A stretch of DNA of 64,000 nucleotides from assembly GCA_032622095.1 (NCBI GenBank), contig CP136061.1, forward strand, positions 216,658,373 through 216,722,372. Direction: 5' to 3'. Below are positions 46,556 through 57,990 of the stretch, piece after piece. The position numbers and the translations under genes were made by a program. Each line of letters opens with the position of its first letter. Positions within the stretch are counted from its first letter, which is position 1. The notes beneath the pieces are model-generated. The model saw only the letters and a program-made list of their open reading frames with translations. It searched no databases and had not been told where the DNA came from. Source of the DNA: Siphonodentalium dalli (Eukaryota; Mollusca; Scaphopoda; Gadilida; Siphonodentaliidae).

Positions 46556-46689
46556 TTGGCCTGACAAAATCTTCCTTTTAAAGGGGGAGGGGTGGGATTG
46601 TGGGGGAGGGGGTGTTCGTGTGATGTTGTGTATCTTAAAAAATATATATATATATATATGTTCCTTTTTTTTTAATTGCAGTGATATCT

Positions 46690-47400
46690 TCTTTTTATCC
46701 CCCACCAAATTGAAAATTTGCTGGGGATATATGAATGGGGTCATAAAATCAACATGGTTCGCACAGCAGGGGCACCAGACAATATGAATGGGTTCTGTCC
46801 GTCCATCTGTCCATCCGTCCTTCCCTCCCAAATTTGTAAGAGTCATAACTTGAACAAATGTCAACGGATTTCAAAGGTTTTTGGTATATGATTTCACCTG
46901 ACCATTACCTAGAATTATTTCGCAAGCCAGGTCCGGCCGGATATTTTTACTGAAGTTATTGGACTTTGTTTATTATTTTTGTCGATTTGACCAAATAGCA
47001 AATAGATGATGTCACATGGCTCATTTCCACAAATCTCAACGGATTTCAAAGATATTTGGTAAATGAGTTCACTTGACCAGTATCTAGAACGACTTCGCAA
47101 ACCAGGTCCGGCCGGATATTTTAAGCAGACTTATTGGACTTATGGACGACGTCACAGGGCTCATTTCCACAAATGTCAACGGATTTTGGTATATGAGTTC
47201 ATATGACCAGTATCTAGAACGAGTTCGCAAACCATGACGTCACATGGCTAATTTCCACAAATGTCAGTACCTAAAATGAGTTCGCAAGTCAGGCTTTTTG
47301 ACAAAATCCCACCTCTTGTTTAGCACATACTGAGAACACAAACATTATTGCGAATGCACTTCCCCACCTGCACAATTCGGTGGGTGATACTGCCATCTGT
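46690..47400 (+). mobile_element. Helentron-like element of family C with tandem core
   Basis: Starts TATCCCCCACCAAATTG with a local hairpin (AAATTTGCTGGGGATA). Near the end AATTCGGTGGGTGATA is the inverted partner of the start, as in families A and B. The core has units starting with TTCCACAAATGTCAACGG near 46855, 47026, 47164 and 47251, with ACCAGTATCTAGAACGA. Units are of uneven length. A 3' terminal hairpin was not clearly identified. Confidence 0.55.
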
Positions 47401-47444
47401 GACTGCTTGTTTAATTTTTTTAAGAGTTATGTCACTGGCTCTGC

Positions 47445-47557
47445 CCTAGGGACCTGCAAATATTCGAGATTCGATTCGATGTTGATATCGGGCATCCGAT
47501 TCGAGATCGACACTGAATCGGTCCGCTGATTCGGATATTTTCAAATCAGTGTTACAT
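47445..47557. repeat. GATTCGATTCG-type inverted end, left partner
   Basis: CTAGGGACCTGCAAATATTC then GATTCGATTCGATG is mirrored at 54780-54865 (CGATTCGATGCAAAAT...GCAGATCCCTAC). The pair could be the ends of an older element that now contains the giant palindrome. Confidence 0.4.
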
Positions 47558-47631
47558 TTAGTCCAGGAGATATTGGTCAACCTCTGCACCCCCCCCAGGA
47601 CTCAACTTCACCCCACTAATTTTCTTTCTTA

Positions 47632-48042
47632 ATGGCTCCTCTAATTTTTTTCAAGTGGCCGCAGAGACTCCAGACAAGATGGCGTCCATCATGGCGGCCA
47701 TTTTTTTTATATGCACCAGATCTCTTTGATCGCCGTTATAGTAAAGATGATATCACATGCGGTCTTGCTTTCCGCTCGATTCGTTATGGTAATATACAAC
47801 CCTTACAAATTAGCCAAAAATCCGCCACCAGAATCCAAGATGGCCGCCGAAATGTGAAAATATGCTATTTTTCTGACATTTCACCACCTTTCGTTTGTCT
47901 CTGTGGGAAAATATTGGCATTTTGGCATGATGTTATACATTTATCGTATAGAAGAGTCATTGGCGAACACATGGGGACCATAATATACATTCATTGTGGG
48001 ATATTTTTGTCCGATATCATGTTTTCCCAAATGCCGGTATAA
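47632..48042 (+). other. Open frame in left arm of giant palindrome (136 codons)
   Basis: Reads MAPLIFFKWPQRLQTRW... and PPFVCLCGKILAFWHDVIHL. The mirrored frame at 53661-53239 is also open and nearly identical apart from a four-residue insertion. A second mirrored pair is 48080-48493 and 53201-52806. No domain is recognised. Arms kept alike by copying would preserve such frames without function, so I do not call a gene. Confidence 0.25.
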
Positions 48043-49733
48043 TAGGTCAAAGCAGAATCAACGTTAATAAAGCGATGTAATGTTTCGAATCAATGAATGT
48101 TACTGCTATCATAACAACACCCATACATATATATATGCAGGAGATCCTAGGGCTAGGATTCCTCTTATACCTGAGTTGAGGAATATTCACCCAAATCCAA
48201 GATGGCGGCCAAAATGGCCACCAGAAATAGAAAAATGCCGAAAATCACTGATTTTAACATCATTGAGCATTATTGTCATGACAACTCCACACCTGCTTAC
48301 TATTATAAGTCGGGAACATTTAGGCGAAGAACTTTCCTTGTACCATATCCAAATAAAAGTCCCCCAAATTCAAAATGGCGCCCACAATGGCGGACAGATT
48401 TTGAAAAATCACCGAAATTCCCTCATATTCACATTATTGGGCATTATTGTCGAGACAACTCCACCCATGCTTACAATTGAATTGGAATACTGAAGTGACG
48501 TAATTACCTTCCATCTCATGCAAGAAATGGTCTTCCAAATCGATGATGGCTGCCAAAATGGCGACCGAAATTTGAAAACACGCCTACATTTCTTTACTTT
48601 CTTACGATGGGCGTTATTGTTTCGCGATTTCTACCCACCATTACATGTTGATATGGAATATTGATATGAAGTATTCATTAGGGTTTGGCAATTGATACTC
48701 ACAGTCAAGATGGTGGCCAAACTGGCGGCCAGAAATTGAAAAGAAGTCGATATTATCACATACTAATTTCAACTTTTTGTCATAATATCGATATGTACAG
48801 ACGAAACGGTACATAATATAAGCCATCTATTAGTTCCAAAATAACTCGTAGCCTTTTGGAAGGATGAAAACCCACAATCGCGATGTGACATTTCAAAATC
48901 CATTCTTGACTATAAGGGGCCCATACTGGTCGTAACCGTATATAGGTGCGCCGAATAGTCAAATTATGACTTCCAAGAATCAAAACAACATTACCTGAGC
49001 TTATTCTGATTTGCCACATTCAGCATTATCTGGACCAGTTTCCATCTCTTCGTCAGATTAATCTATCTCGCTCACAACAACACAGTTTTCTACACTTCTT
49101 TGTAGAAGGGTCCCACTAATCGGAATGTTTCAAACAATATATATGCCTGTGTCCTGCTCACGTGTTTGTTTCGAAAGCTTTGAATTCTTATCCTTATTCT
49201 TGGCGAGCTTCATTCGTGGTATAGCTTATGGTATAATTCAGATGCTACCTATGGGGTATGGGCGTCATATTGTGCGATAAACTAGACAGGTATTCGGTCG
49301 ATGCGTATACTAGCTTTCAGAAGGACCTATCTATCTGCGTATTTTCAGCTTTGGTGCGCTAATGGGGATAACAACATGTACACCTGGTGATTTTCTCAAA
49401 CAGCCACTTCTCAATATATGGTTCATCAATTCACATACTCATCTAGTGCACTGACGTACCCGGACAACTATGGCTTCGAATGTTGAAAGCCTGAGATTTG
49501 ACGGATGCCTTTCTGCTAAGGCACATGAGACCATAGTACATACTATACCCATACTTCTTGAACATGATCATAAGAACAATCTTGTTGGCGTCCAGCAATC
49601 GTCTCACCGAACAGATCCAAGCAGATAATAACAATACACACGGTGCTAGTTTGCGGGAATGTGTCATGATAGTGGATATGAAATTGGACCATGACTGCAC
49701 CGCCCCTTATTTTGATATGTTTTAGATTCAGAC

Positions 49734-50896
49734 TAGTCCAAGTCTTCTCGTACTAAAGCCGGCTAAGATATCGGGATGGAGGTGCCGGTCTTTAGTCCGA
49801 GTTCCAGGCCCATGCATTCCTTTGACAGGACTTAAGCGTTAGTGATCCGCTCAAATAAAACCACAATTATATGAAATAAAATATCACAATTGCTACAATA
49901 AACGGATAGTTTCCGCAGAAGACATGCTATTTTATCTGAAACCCACATCGGTTGTGAATTGAAAGCGGTAATTTAATGTGAAAAGAAACATTTGCCGCAG
50001 TGTTTACATATTTTTTAAAGTATGCGAACTCAGTTGACCTTGCGAACTGCGTTCGGCATTTTCCGTTGAAAATATTCCGTAGATTTTGGACAACAACGCA
50101 AATTACGATGAATTCTCCATTGTAATCGTAATTATGTGTGTCAATAAATAAAATAATAAATAGATTAATTAAACATTGGAGATATAAATGTAATACACTA
50201 AATAAATGAACCTTAAGTTTGAAAAGTCCCACTAAAACGGAAGAACTATATTTCGAAACTGTGTGATTCGGTTCTCCGATTATTTTATCAACACAGATGT
50301 CAAATGCACATCACGCATGGCAAGTCAGACACAAGAGTTCTAATTTGCTCCAATTTTGACAAGTTGCTTGCGAAAATTGTAAACAAAACTACCGTTCTGA
50401 TCCTCCATTATGTCATTAAGTTTTTAGTGCGGGAATTGTTCTGAAAGCACATAGAAAACTGGACTTTCGGGCGATCGGTTTTCGCTATTTTTGTTCGGAA
50501 AACCCGCGCTATATATAGAAACGGAAAGTAGAATTAGTAGAACAAACAGCGGATTATGCCGAACTTATTCGGACCACTTCGGCTTTCGGTTAAAATGTAA
50601 ACAAACAGAGAAACAAATCGATGTGTGTGGCAATCAACCGGAATATTCTATGTGTAATTTAACATTAAAGTTAGATTATTATACACCATTATGACCATAA
50701 GATGTAAGCCTTTCCGATGCATATAGCATCATGTATTGATTTGCTAGGTAAATCCAGTAAAATACACCACAAATTCCAGCCACAGATCGTGGGCGTAAGT
50801 CGTGTCAAAGGATTGGTATACAAGCGGTCTTGGACTAAAGACCAGCATCGCCATCCCAATATCTTAGCTGGTTTTAGTACAAGAAGACTTGGACTA
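49734..50896. mobile_element. TIR transposon of the TAGTCCAAG family, copy 4 (1163 bp), inside the giant palindrome
   Basis: GATTCAGAC at 49725-49733 and 50897-50905 is an exact 9-bp duplication. Ends TAGTCCAAGTCTTCTCG and complement. Interior blocks (ATTATATGAAATAAAATATC, CCGGAATATTCTATGTGTAA) match copies 1 and 3. It has interrupted only the left arm, so it postdates the palindrome. Confidence 0.9.
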
Positions 50897-53238
50897 GATT
50901 CAGACATGATCTCATGTGTGGCTTTGCTTTCCTTGTATGCTAAGATTGTATGTTCCCATCCGTTTGGAAGCCGTTCTTAATCAACTGGACCAGGCGTGTA
51001 CCATTGGCTACTACTGTATAAGCCCCACCCAGACTGGGGTGTAGTCTTAAAGGCGATGCCTTTGATAGTTGGCTGATATGTCATACTCACGCTGGGTGGT
51101 GGTCGGTATGTTTCAAGAAAGTACAAATGCCACCAACACAAGGATTAAATGTTCAACGCGAAGAACATCCAGAGGAATGTTACGTTGATGAGCTCTGGCA
51201 TTCAGTTCAACATACGTTGGGCACACCAAGTGATTTCTTAGTAACATCACCATTGCGACCATTGTCCTACATGAGACATTAACTACTATATTCTAAAGTT
51301 ATATATATATATAAAGTTATATGATCATAAAGATCGCGTCCCCCAACGTCCACAGCCATTGCCATCGAGACTATAAATTGTGCTTTAAATACATAATGAA
51401 ATAAATGCACCATAGTTCCTGACATTTTCTTGAATAATACAGCCCACATACTGACACTTACCCTGCGAGAGGATAACAAAAACGCATACCTTCATGCCAT
51501 AAAGACATTATCCTTTAGTCCATCCGACTGTTTTGGGGGAGGCTAGCAAATAGTATTATCCAGACAAAATTGTTCGTCTGGTCAAGTTGAATCAGAACGG
51601 CTTCGAAACGGATGTGGAAATACAATCTTACCACACCAAAAAAAGGCACCCATTACATTCTATATCTTAACCATGCACCAGGTATAGGGGTGGTGTATAC
51701 CGTTGCCCATTTCATTCCCACTATCATGGCGCATGTCCACAAATTAGCACCGCGAGTATTGTTCTTGTCTGCTGGGAAACAACTGCTGGACGTCACACAG
51801 TTTGCTTCGGATCATGGTCAAGAAGTGTGGGTAGTCGGTACATTATGGTCTTCTCCTTACCAGATAGACATCTGTCCAAGGGAATTTGACAGCTAGCCAC
51901 CCTAGAAACACTGTCAAAGATGTCCACTGAGTTTGAGTTCGCTGAGTTTGTGAGTTGACGAACCATCTATTGAGAAGTGACTAGCTACCTGGTTCGCCAG
52001 TTGTACATGGCGTTATCCCCATGGGGTATGAGACACATACATAGAGATGACCTTATGTAAGCTTGTATACTCATCGACCATATACCTTCCTAGTTCAAGA
52101 TGACGCACAAATCCAATATTTAGCAAATATTTAAAATCGTAAGCTAGACACCGGAAAATGAGCTGTTTGAAACGTTATGATTAGAGGGACCCTTCTCCCA
52201 GGAAGTGGTGAATACTTTGTCGGTGTGAGCGACCTAGATTTATCAGACAAAGAAATGGAAGCTGGTCCAGATAATTATGGACGTGACGTGGCAAATCAGA
52301 ATCTGTTATCAGGTACTTGTTCTGATATGACTATTCGGCGCACCTACGGTTACGGCCATTATCGGCGCTGAGTGGAGAATGGATTTCGAAATGCCACATC
52401 GCGATATTAATTGTGGGTTTTCATCTTTTCAGAAGGATACGAGCTATGTAATGCGTTTTGATACGTTTAAGTTGAACTAATAGATGGTTTATGTACAGTT
52501 TCGTCCATACATACCGATATTATGACAAAAAGTTGAAAATATCGACTTCTTTTCAATTTCTGGCCGCCAGTTTGGCCACCATCTTGACTGTGAGTATCAA
52601 TTGCCAAACCCTAATAAATACTTCATATCAATATTCCACATCAACATGCAATGGTGGGTAGAAATCGCGAAACAATAATGCCCATCGTAAGAAAGTAAAG
52701 GAATGCAGGCGTGTTTTCAAATTTCGGTCGCCAGTTTGGCAGCCATCTTCGATTTGGAAAACCATTTCTTGCATGAGATGGAAGGTAATTACTTCACCTC
52801 AGTATTTACAATTCAACTGTAAGCATGGGTGGAGTTGTCTCTACAATAATGCCCAATGATGTGAATATGAGGGAATTTCGGTGATTTTTCAAAATCTGTC
52901 CGCCATTGTGGGCGCCATTTTGAATTTGGGGGACTTTTATTTGGATGTGGTACAAGGAAAGTTCTTCGCCTAAGTGTTCCCAACTCACAATAGTAAGTAG
53001 GTGTGGATTTATCATGACAATAATGCTCACTGATGTTAAAATCAGCGATTTTCGGCGATTTTTTATTTCTGGTGGCCATTTTGGATTGGGGTGAATATTT
53101 CTCAACTCAGGTATAAGAGGAATCCTAGTTCGACTATCTCCTATACATATATATGCATGGGTGTTGGTATGATAGCAATAACATTCATTGATTCGAAACA
53201 TTACATCACGTTATTAGCGTTGATTCGGCTTTGACCTA

Positions 53239-53661
53239 TTATACCGGCATTTGGGAAAACGTGATAACGGACAAATATATCCCACAATGAATGTATATTA
53301 TGGTCCCCATGTGTTCGCCAATGACTCTTCTATACGATAAATGTATAACATCATGCCAAAATGCCAATATTTTGCCACAGAGACAAACGAAAGGTGGTGA
53401 AATGTCAGAAAAATAGCATATTTTCACATTTCGGCGGCCATCTTGGCGGCCATATTGGATTCTGGTGTCGGATTTTTGGCTAATTTGTAAGGGTTTTATA
53501 TTAGCATAACGAATCGAGCGAAAAACAAGACCGCATGTGATATCATCTTTACTATAACGGCGAGCAAAGAGACCTGGTGCATATAAAAAAAATGGCCGCC
53601 ATGATGGACACCATCTTGTCTGGAGTCTCTGCGGCCACTTGAAAAAAATTAGAGGAGCCAT
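53239..53661 (-). other. Open frame in right arm of giant palindrome (140 codons)
   Basis: Mirror of 47632-48042 with the same start and end and a few substitutions, plus an extra KMAA-type repeat step near the middle. See the left-arm entry. Confidence 0.25.
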
Positions 53662-53736
53662 TAAGAAAGAAAATTAGTGGGGTGAAGTTGAGTCCTGGGG
53701 GCGGGTGCAGAGGTTGACCAATATCTCCTGGACTAA

Positions 53737-55060
53737 TTGGTGTAGTTTCGTTTTCTGCATCTACAAACACATGTCAAATGACCTGATCTCACAAAAATTG
53801 AAGTACAAGGTTGCCAAGAGTTAGCCAACATAGGTAATTTTGAATGTATGCCGTTCAGAATAGACCTGCATTATGCAAATTAGGCCTATGTGCTTCGATC
53901 GCAACCCGTGGCGATGATCAATCGCCGCGTATATCTGTAATCTGTATCGACACTATGTAAATGTTTCTACATGGTGCGTGATCGCTAGATGTGGTACTCA
54001 ATTGATTACCTTATGTTTAGAACTTCAGATATCCAATTTAGATTATATGAGTAAAATTCAATGTCAGCTGCCGTTGTGAGCAACAAAACACAGAAACGGT
54101 GAGAAACATTAGAACAATCGGTCTATTACGTTATTAAATGGACATCGTCATCTGCGACCAGTTATCTGTGACACTGTCGGCAGAATACCTATAAATTTCC
54201 TACTTTCAGTTTGTTTCCCTGGGAAATCGAGCGCGTTGCACAAAGTTTCCGATTCGTTGAATCTTGTTGATAACATTTAACACTTGTATTTGTGTCTGTT
54301 TTCTGGGCCCCGTCCGTGAAGACAACTGTTGTGAATATGTGATGTAGGTGTTTGATCTATTGTGGGGTGAACAGTTTAACAGATAACTACCATTGGTATA
54401 TGACTACAACAATTATATATAAGCTGAACGGCGTACACTTGTGTCAAATCTTTATTATCTTTATTAAATAATGTAGACTTTCCATGGGGTTTGTTATATG
54501 TTGATTGAACTGTCTTTAAGTTTAAGTGTCTTAGTCTTACTGTCACTTCTTGTGTCATGTTCGCCATGACACAGCTAGATAGAAATTCAATGCAGCGTAT
54601 CCCAAACCCTCCATGAGACTGAGAGTGACTTGCCTATGTCATGATTTTCCTATAAGAAAAAACCACAAGTTCCAATGGATGTTTAAGGATTAACATTGAA
54701 ATATATTATCTAGTGAATTTTTGCAGTTTTTTGTCATGAGACACCGCAATACACACTGGTAAACAATGTCAATCATTAGCTGATTCGATTCGAGATTTGA
54801 TTCAATGTCGATATCAGGAAGGAGATTCGATTCGATGCAAAATTTCCGATTCGCAGATCCCTACTCTGCACCTAATTGACTCAGTGACCCCATTTGAACA
54901 AATCTGAATCCCAGTCACCCAAGGACCCTCCATACCAGATATAAGCTAAATAGGCCTACTGATTCGAAAAGCAGTTCTAAGTTGTTTTAAGAATATACTA
55001 TGAAGGGAAAGAGTTAGGCCCATTTTATTAGTCGAGCCAGACACGGGTCATGCCAGTCTA
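53737..55060. other. No gene; right partner of a GATTCG-type end
   Basis: 54780-54865 mirrors 47445-47557. The rest shows no exon or repeat that I recognise. Confidence 0.4.
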
Positions 55061-55260
55061 ATTAGTGTGAAATAGCACTGGGGCACGACATATAAAACCA
55101 ACTGGCTCAGGCCTCAGCTCACAAGGCGACTCAGGCGAGATTTTCGCCTTACTGTCGCTGACTTCGCCCTATCGTCGCTCTAAGGCGAAATCGAAGTCGC
55201 CTTCAATTTTAAGTAATTTTTTTTTTTTTTTTTTTTCTTAATTTTTTTTCTAGTTTTTTT
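55061..55260. repeat. TCGCC/GGCGA-rich patch followed by poly-T
   Basis: GGCGACTCAGGCGAGATTTT, CGCCTTACTGTCGCTGAC, TTCGCCCTATCGTCGCTC and TAAGGCGAAATCGAAG follow one another. They are short imperfect inverted repeats of one motif. A T-rich run follows at 55216-55258. Confidence 0.55.
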
Positions 55261-56017
55261 CCCAGACATGTCCGTATATAGATGAATTGTGGCGGCCATC
55301 CCAAAAAGAAACGGACGATGCCGAGACAAAGTCCCAAGTGTTTAAAATAAAATATGACCTATTATTTTGTGTTGTTATTCAGTCGCCGTTGTTCCCTTTG
55401 CGGCAATGAATGTTAATCACGAATGTTTTGACACGCTGAAAACACGATGAGATGTTAGCAACTTAGCATCTGTGTTGTTATTGACCATCGTGAGTGTCAC
55501 AAATAATGTTTTAATTAACTTAAAAGACCGCTGTCCCGCATTTCAGATATAAAACAAATACGACATTATTAGAGTATGTACCAGGCGCTTCGGAAGTTCG
55601 TTTCGGTAACGCGTTGCACTTTTTGAAGAGACCGCGTCACACTTTTTGACGGAAGAGACCGCTTCCGTAAATAAATAAATGTCAAGTTTATTGCTTTAAT
55701 CGGATTATACCAGTGATGTTGGCATTAATTAAGGGAGGCCATTAATTAATAAAAGCTTTAGCAATAAAACTAAAAGCTTTTGCAACTCCTTTGTTAGTTA
55801 ATCCTTATTGTTTATTTTAGCGGACACCCACATTACAGCCGTGACCAAATTAAACTTTCAAAGTTACAACTTACATGCATCATGATTCAGACTGTACAAA
55901 TACAATCTGACAATAGTCAATACTACAAACGTATCTTCCAGGCTGCAGTCTAGGAAATAATACTTCTTCCATTTAGTTAAAAAATTAACTACTACTGTAA
56001 CTTGATAATTGTCTTGC
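55261..56017. other. No recognisable gene
   Basis: AT-rich. 55600-55670 has two GAGACCGC(TTCC/GTCA) repeats. No exon seen. Confidence 0.4.
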
Positions 56018-56021
56018 TTAA

Positions 56022-57438
56022 AGGTACTCAACCCGTAAAGACGGTCCCCATCTCAACAGATTCCAACAACAACAATCCGATCAGAGGGTCCTATATTACT
56101 ATTTCTTTGGCTTTGGGGGTAAAAAATATTTGATTCGAGTCGAGGAACCCATCAAACAAAGCTCAGAGTTATTAGATATTGATTTTTCAAATTTGTTATG
56201 TTCTCGAGATGAGTACCAATAACTGCCGTAATCTGCTCTGGATGTGTACTCCAAATCTATTCAAACAGACAAGGATGAATAACTCTAAAATCAAGTGGTA
56301 ATTTTAACGCAATTTTGATTGAGTACTGGGCCAGATAGTATTCCCGATAATGAAAAATAATAGATTTCTAAAAGGATCCGGGCCCACTCGCCCCAGGGCC
56401 AGCTCGCCCCAGGCCGTTTTGGGGCGAGCTGGCCCACCTTTCAGGGGCGAGCTGGCCCGGGTATTACATTTGTATTAAAGTTGTAAATAAGTTAATATAT
56501 ATTAATATATTAATTTCTTAAGTTCAGATTATGATATATTTCAGAGTTATGTCCATCAATTTTGACATTTAGATTACTTTAGCCACGTTTGTTAGCAAAG
56601 ATAATAGCCATGCAGTTTATCACACTAGTTGGTTTGAACGACGAACCGGCGAATTCATAAATAACAATAATGAACTGTTTTCACATTCTGGATATTAAAG
56701 TTTCTCTTATTCTCTGAGTTCATCTCACTATCTCTGGCGTTTGGGAAACCATTAGAAGCCGTTATTATATCCCCATTCATATGATATCCTATCAAAACAA
56801 TAGAAGCAGGTTGTTTACACAGTAACCAATCGACTAATCACACTTCACAGGATGAGATGGCTTCAGTGTGATACATAATCACTTTCATATGCCGACCACA
56901 TACCGTATGTAAGCAGTGCAATATTTATCTGACATCATAACCACAAATATGTTCCGTTGTATCTGCGACTATATACAACGGCAGTGGCTCGACTCAAGTC
57001 ATTTTCGATCGAGGAATGGAGTATATTCCGACATGACGTTCGGACAAATAATGATCTCGAATGTTTGTATATTTAATTCAACATTCCAAATTCAATGATA
57101 CACATCTTGGGTCTCAGTTGACCGATTTGGGTATCACTTTGTATGGTATCACTTGACTGTAAGTCAGAGAAAGCAGGCAAAACAACCCCAAAACGACAAC
57201 TTAAATAAGACATTATCCCTTGGGGCGAGCTGGCCCGGGGCGAGCTGGCTCGGGGCGAGCTGGCCCAGGTCGACTGGGGCGAGCTGGCCCTGGGGCGAGT
57301 GGGCCCGTTTCCTTTCTAAAATCGATATCTAACAAATCTGAGCTTTGATGGGTGACTTCCTCGACTCGAATCAAATATTTTTGACCCCCGAAGCCATTGA
57401 AATAGTAATTGAGAGGAGTTTTATCGGGTTGAGTACCT
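56022..57438. mobile_element. TTAA-type foldback MITE, copy 3 (469 bp net), split by a GC-rich element
   Basis: TTAA at 56018-56021 and 57439-57442 flanks AGGTACTCAACCCG and its complement. It aligns over its length with copy 1 at 8340-8807, which gives the uninterrupted site of the inner insertion. Net length equals copy 1 within a base or two. Confidence 0.9.
56374..57312. mobile_element. GC-rich TIR element (939 bp) with repeated GGGCGAGCTGGCCC
   Basis: TTTCTAAAA at 56365-56373 and 57313-57321 is an exact 9-bp duplication, and copy 1 of the host shows one TTTCTAAAA. Ends GGATCCGGGCCCACTCGCCC and, reversed, GGAAACGGGCCCACTCGCCC begin longer TIRs. Each end carries several copies of GGGGCGAGCTGGCCC in changing orientation. 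The 700-bp middle is AT-rich with no coding signal, so base composition jumps sharply at each end. Confidence 0.9.
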
Positions 57439-57594
57439 TTAAATGATAGTTACACAAAACATTTCCAAAAAATTTAAATGTAAAAGAACAATTAATTAGG
57501 CTAATTTCAGATAAAGTCAAAATTTTTTAGTTTTATTTCTTATTTTATGTTTTTAAATTTTTTATTGATGTTATAAAATAAAGCGATAGTTGAA

Positions 57595-57715
57595 AATTGT
57601 CAATTTTCCGTAGTCTCCACTTCTCCCTGAAGTCTCCCTAAATTTCCTGAAGTCTCCCTAAATTTCCTGGAGGGAGACTTCAAGTCTCCCTGTTCTGAAC
57701 CCCTAGGCTGAGGCC
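57595..57715. repeat. AGTCTCCCT-rich repeat
   Basis: GAAGTCTCCCTAAATTTCCT occurs twice, followed by the mirrored GGAGGGAGACTTCAAGTC. A similar patch lies at 20691-20780, directly after a TTAA element. Confidence 0.6.
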
Positions 57716-57990
57716 TGAACTGGCTCGTCAAAATTTCTGTGGAAAGACCCAACGTGTTACACGTCTGGTGCCGATGTGCTACATGTATGTGGCTTGACGC
57801 TGTTTTATACGACGTGCTAAACACGGCTCATGCAAGGATGATTAAGGGATGATCACTTCCCATTTAGGACCCCTTTGGCGGGGAGGAGCATGCGCAATTT
57901 GAAGTTTTTTTTTAGTCATTATGTCATCTCTGAGTCAACGCAGCACGACCCGTGTCTGGCACATTGTATAAAACAGCGTCGGGCCACAGA
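57716..57990. repeat. Inverted repeat with CACGACCCGTGTCTGGC-type arms
   Basis: GACGCTGTTTTATACGACGT near 57787 is mirrored by CATTGTATAAAACAGCGTC near 57962. A related pair of motifs (GCCAGACACGGGTC, GCACGACATATAAAAC) lies near 55035-55110. Confidence 0.55.

Larger units (their letters stand above)
47558..53736. mobile_element. Giant foldback element, near-complete palindrome of about 5 kb net
   Basis: TTAGTCCAGGAGATATTGGT at the left is mirrored by ACCAATATCTCCTGGACTAA at the right. The arms stay alignable from both ends through 48.0/53.3, 48.4/52.9, 49.0/52.3, 49.4/52.0 and 49.6/51.8 kb. Beyond the inserted transposon (49734-50896) they continue to about 51.0/51.55 kb. The axis is near 51.2-51.3 kb, so each arm is about 2.4 kb. 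The outer 500 bp of the arms differ by only a few bases per hundred. Arms contain diverged repeated units rich in ATGGCGGCC/GGCCGCCAT. No transposase is recognised, and no clear target duplication was found. Confidence 0.8.

Noticed and set aside
46254-46787. 177-codon open frame on the + strand
   Set aside because: It runs through a C homopolymer, a hairpin fragment, an AT microsatellite and the start of a Helentron-like element, and shows no domain.
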